Source of the DNA: Hydrangea macrophylla
Taxonomy: Eukaryota; Streptophyta; Magnoliopsida; Cornales; Hydrangeaceae
Assembly (NCBI GenBank): GCA_033977485.1
Contig: CM066988.1
Coordinates: 137,492,859 to 137,556,858, forward strand
Length of the DNA: 64,000 nucleotides
Direction: 5' to 3'
Of the stretch, positions 61,863 through 64,000 are shown piece after piece (the stretch's first letter is position 1; the number at the start of each line of letters is the position of its first letter). Under the pieces are notes generated by a model, which made no database searches, was not told the DNA's origin, and saw nothing but the letters and a program-made list of their open reading frames with translations. Made by a program: the position numbers and the translations under genes.

Positions 61863-62560
61863 AACGTAATCATTCTACTCTGAGCTAACGGCGTTACACT
61901 GGTAATGTAACAAGTCACATGAGTCAGTTGTGGTGTCTGTGGTCGAGTAAAGTCGAACATATCGATGGTGCATCATGTCATATCTCATTCATACTACTGT
62001 CATAAATCATACGTATTGAGATAATGCTTATCAAATGTTTAAGTTCGAGATATCTATTGTACTTGTATAATAATGCTTGTATTAGGAGTGATCGGTTAGG
62101 TCAACTCACTTAGCTTCAAAGCTAACGACTCTTCCCTCTGCCCTGGACATATCACGTCTAGATTTCACAGGTGACGACTATCAAGATGAGGTCTACTCAA
62201 AGGGACACGGCAAATGTGCAAGTTGAGTTGAAGGACTCCGGCATAGTTGTACTTAGAATTACTTAATTTGCTTTATTGTCTTCTATCTGAGGTAATGCTT
62301 TAGACATGTATTGTGACCAAAATAGATAACCCTAGACTGCCTTTATAGATCCTTTATTTAGACTCATGATGTAATAACTAGATCCCAGACATTTGAGTTC
62401 TATTGAAGAATACCAATAGGTGTTTTTATGCTTCCGCTTACTCTGTTAACCATGTGTAGAATGTAGAAAGGACAATCAGTTAATGTAACTAGCCATTCCC
62501 TATGGGTCCAGAAAGGAAATTTTAACTTTTTCCTATTTTTGGCTACTCCGGGGCGTGACA

Positions 62561-64000
62561 AAATTTGTGAAAAAGAAAAAAGATAGTAATCTGGAGTAAA
62601 ATTGACAGCAGATAACCAAATTTCAGAGATCTATATCTTTAATCACTTGCTTCTCATGGAAAGGTATGGTAATCTATATTCAAGCAAATTTGACCTGAAT
62701 TAAGAAACTGTAGAATTAAATTGACCAAGAATTGAAAACCGGAGTTCTGTCAGTTTCTGCATCATCTTGAATCCAATTCTCATCAAAGGGGGCTTATAAT
62801 TAATGCATGAAAAGCTAACTGGAAAACCTCTCTAATCATATCAAATTCACTCTTACGCTCCTATAGAGGCTAAAAAGTTACAGTGAAATATTCTGCAGGA
62901 CGGTAGGGTTAAAATAAGTAAATTAATGATCCCTCTAGAATTTATAAATACATGAATAAAATCATTTTAGCCCCAACATATTATGGGTTCAAACTTAAAC
63001 AACACTAAATTTGGTGATGTGGTGTCAATCCATTACCTAAGCGATCATATACCCGAGGTAGGAAACCAAAAAGTTCTACAATTAGAAATTTTGTTTGACA
63101 TTTCATCTGCTGTAAAATTCTGGTCCATTCAGTACAAAGATCCTTTAAGTCGCAAATTACTCCAAAAGCTTAAACCTGTTAAAGAATGGGCCGAACAATG
63201 TAGGTGAAGCTTCAACACGAAAACACCCTCTGTCACGTGCAAACCCGTGAGGCAACAAATTAAACAAACCAAACTCCATTTAGTGGAGACAAATAACAAA
63301 GTGCAAACATACACAAGGTTGTGATGCCATGTTAGGTCATCGATTACTCCAAAAGCTTAAGCTGTTAGAGAATGGGCCCAACAATGCCTGCCAAGCTTCA
63401 ACAAGCTCATTTCTGGATGGCCAGAATAAGGTCATGCGGTGATTACTCATAGTTGGGTAAATTTTCTAGGTTAGTGAACAAGCATAACATGCAACATCTG
63501 TAATAACCCAGAATTTCTATATTTCTTTTATGCTGCAATATGTGAGCATAAGTCATGCTAGCGTATGATAAATAGATAGGGGAAAGAGACTTCATTAAAA
63601 AGATGGAGCGGTCCCATCATTGGAGAATAAGAATGAAAGGGTCGGAGAGGAGATACAAGGGGATTTCCATTACGAGAATGGATGGTACGAATGGGTAGAA
63701 GAAGAGAGAAACGATGAGATGAAAACGTTTCCATAATTGGTAGGAAAACTAGTAACTCACAAGAATGTGAGGTGTTAATTGGTAATAAGCAAGAAGTGCA
63801 TAATATGGAGGTAAGCTAGTATCCCAGTACGAGTGAATTCATTGAATTGAGTTAACATTGGTGAAAAAGGGTATAAATGATAAGGGCGTATATGTAAACA
63901 TTTCTACAACTAGTAGGTCAAATAGTAATTCACGGAAATGTAAGGAGCTACATTGGAATAATTGAAAGTATAGTAGGTGAATATGTAATTTAGGAAAGTT
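62561..64000. other. Remainder of NUP205 intron to window edge
   Basis: AT-rich intron with one TRIM-like remnant (63142-63403). No NUP205 exon was recognised, so the next upstream exon should lie outside the window. Confidence 0.5.
63142..63403 (-). mobile_element. TRIM-like remnant with ~75-bp terminal repeats (family 3)
   Basis: Two direct repeats, 63142-63217 and 63330-63403, share (minus strand) TGTTGAAGCTT, GGCCCATTCT and TTAAGCTTTTGGAGTAAT. After the upstream repeat, which ends CTAACA, comes TGGCATCACAACC, a degenerate tRNA-Met primer site (compare TGGTATCAGAGCC). No coding sequence. The family assignment is an inference. Confidence 0.55.

Larger units (their letters stand above)
56201..62560. 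mobile_element. LTR-like insertion, 6.36 kb, TSD AAATT, in NUP205 intron
   Basis: Starts TGTAATACCCTTGAAAATTA and ends GGCTACTCCGGGGCGTGACA, flanked by AAATT at 56196-56200 and 62561-62565. Its final ~55 bp resemble the end of the 2.1-kb insertion at 48.5 kb. No internal copy of either terminus and no polyprotein frame was found. It is therefore either a very long solo LTR enlarged by nested insertions or a non-coding LTR element. Nested pieces include a near-perfect palindrome at 57743-57894, repeats of GTGAAATTCAC (58072-58900), a CT tract (59223-59281), a 75-bp duplication (59329-59478) and four 29-bp hairpin units (61580-61862). GA-rich leader-like sequence lies at 57060-57310. Confidence 0.75.

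Noticed and set aside
62983..63314. Two open segments of 61-74 codons as possible genes or NUP205 exons
   Set aside because: They overlap the TRIM-like repeats and do not match any remembered NUP205 sequence.
1..64000. tRNA, rRNA, CRISPR arrays or bacterial-type operons
   Set aside because: No cloverleaf gene with A and B boxes, no rRNA stretch and no regularly spaced repeat-spacer array was found. The only tRNA-related sequences are retrotransposon primer sites.

Overview
The window is nuclear DNA of a flowering plant, most likely a eudicot. All recognisable genes are split by GT-AG (and a few GC-AG) introns. Intergenic and intronic DNA is AT-rich and full of MITEs, TRIMs, LTR remnants and GA/CT microsatellites, and one TTTAGGG-type telomere-like run is present. 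I cannot name the species from the sequence alone. Every gene model here is assembled by eye from splice sites and remembered homology, and none was tested by alignment.

Layout. 1-5.6 kb: a decayed endogenous pararetrovirus-like insertion on the minus strand (capsid/zinc-knuckle, aspartic protease, reverse transcriptase and RNase H parts, no integrase seen), broken by stops and frameshifts. 6.28-11.09 kb, minus: a BSD2-type DnaJ zinc-finger chloroplast chaperone in five exons. 13.19-16.47 kb, plus: an eight-exon chloroplast DUF3119-type protein. 18.77-22.75 kb, minus: a two-exon FkbM-type methyltransferase whose 3-kb intron carries a Tourist-like MITE and a Harbinger-like element. 25.59-29.13 kb, plus: a ten-exon GH28 polygalacturonase whose first coding exon appears to hold only the ATG. 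30.2-30.9 kb: a 5' stub of a Copia-type retrotransposon. 32.12 kb to beyond 54.75 kb, minus: the C-terminal 841 codons of the nucleoporin NUP205 in 20 exons. Its introns are inflated by two TRIMs, two hAT remnants, a 2.1-kb solo-LTR-like insertion, a 0.93-kb foldback element and, upstream of the last exon seen, a 6.36-kb LTR-like insertion.

The five host genes are not a functional cluster. BSD2 (Rubisco assembly) and the DUF3119 protein are both plastid proteins and are transcribed divergently, but this is probably chance. The FkbM enzyme is likely in the Golgi, the polygalacturonase in the cell wall and NUP205 in the nuclear pore.

I found no convincing new multi-gene system. The parts most worth a second look are structural: a 56-bp tandem duplication that copies a 3' splice site in NUP205 (one copy leads to a stop), two GC-AG introns in NUP205, the ATG-only exon of the polygalacturonase, MITEs nested in MITEs, and hairpin-forming 29-bp tandem units inside the 6.36-kb LTR-like insertion.
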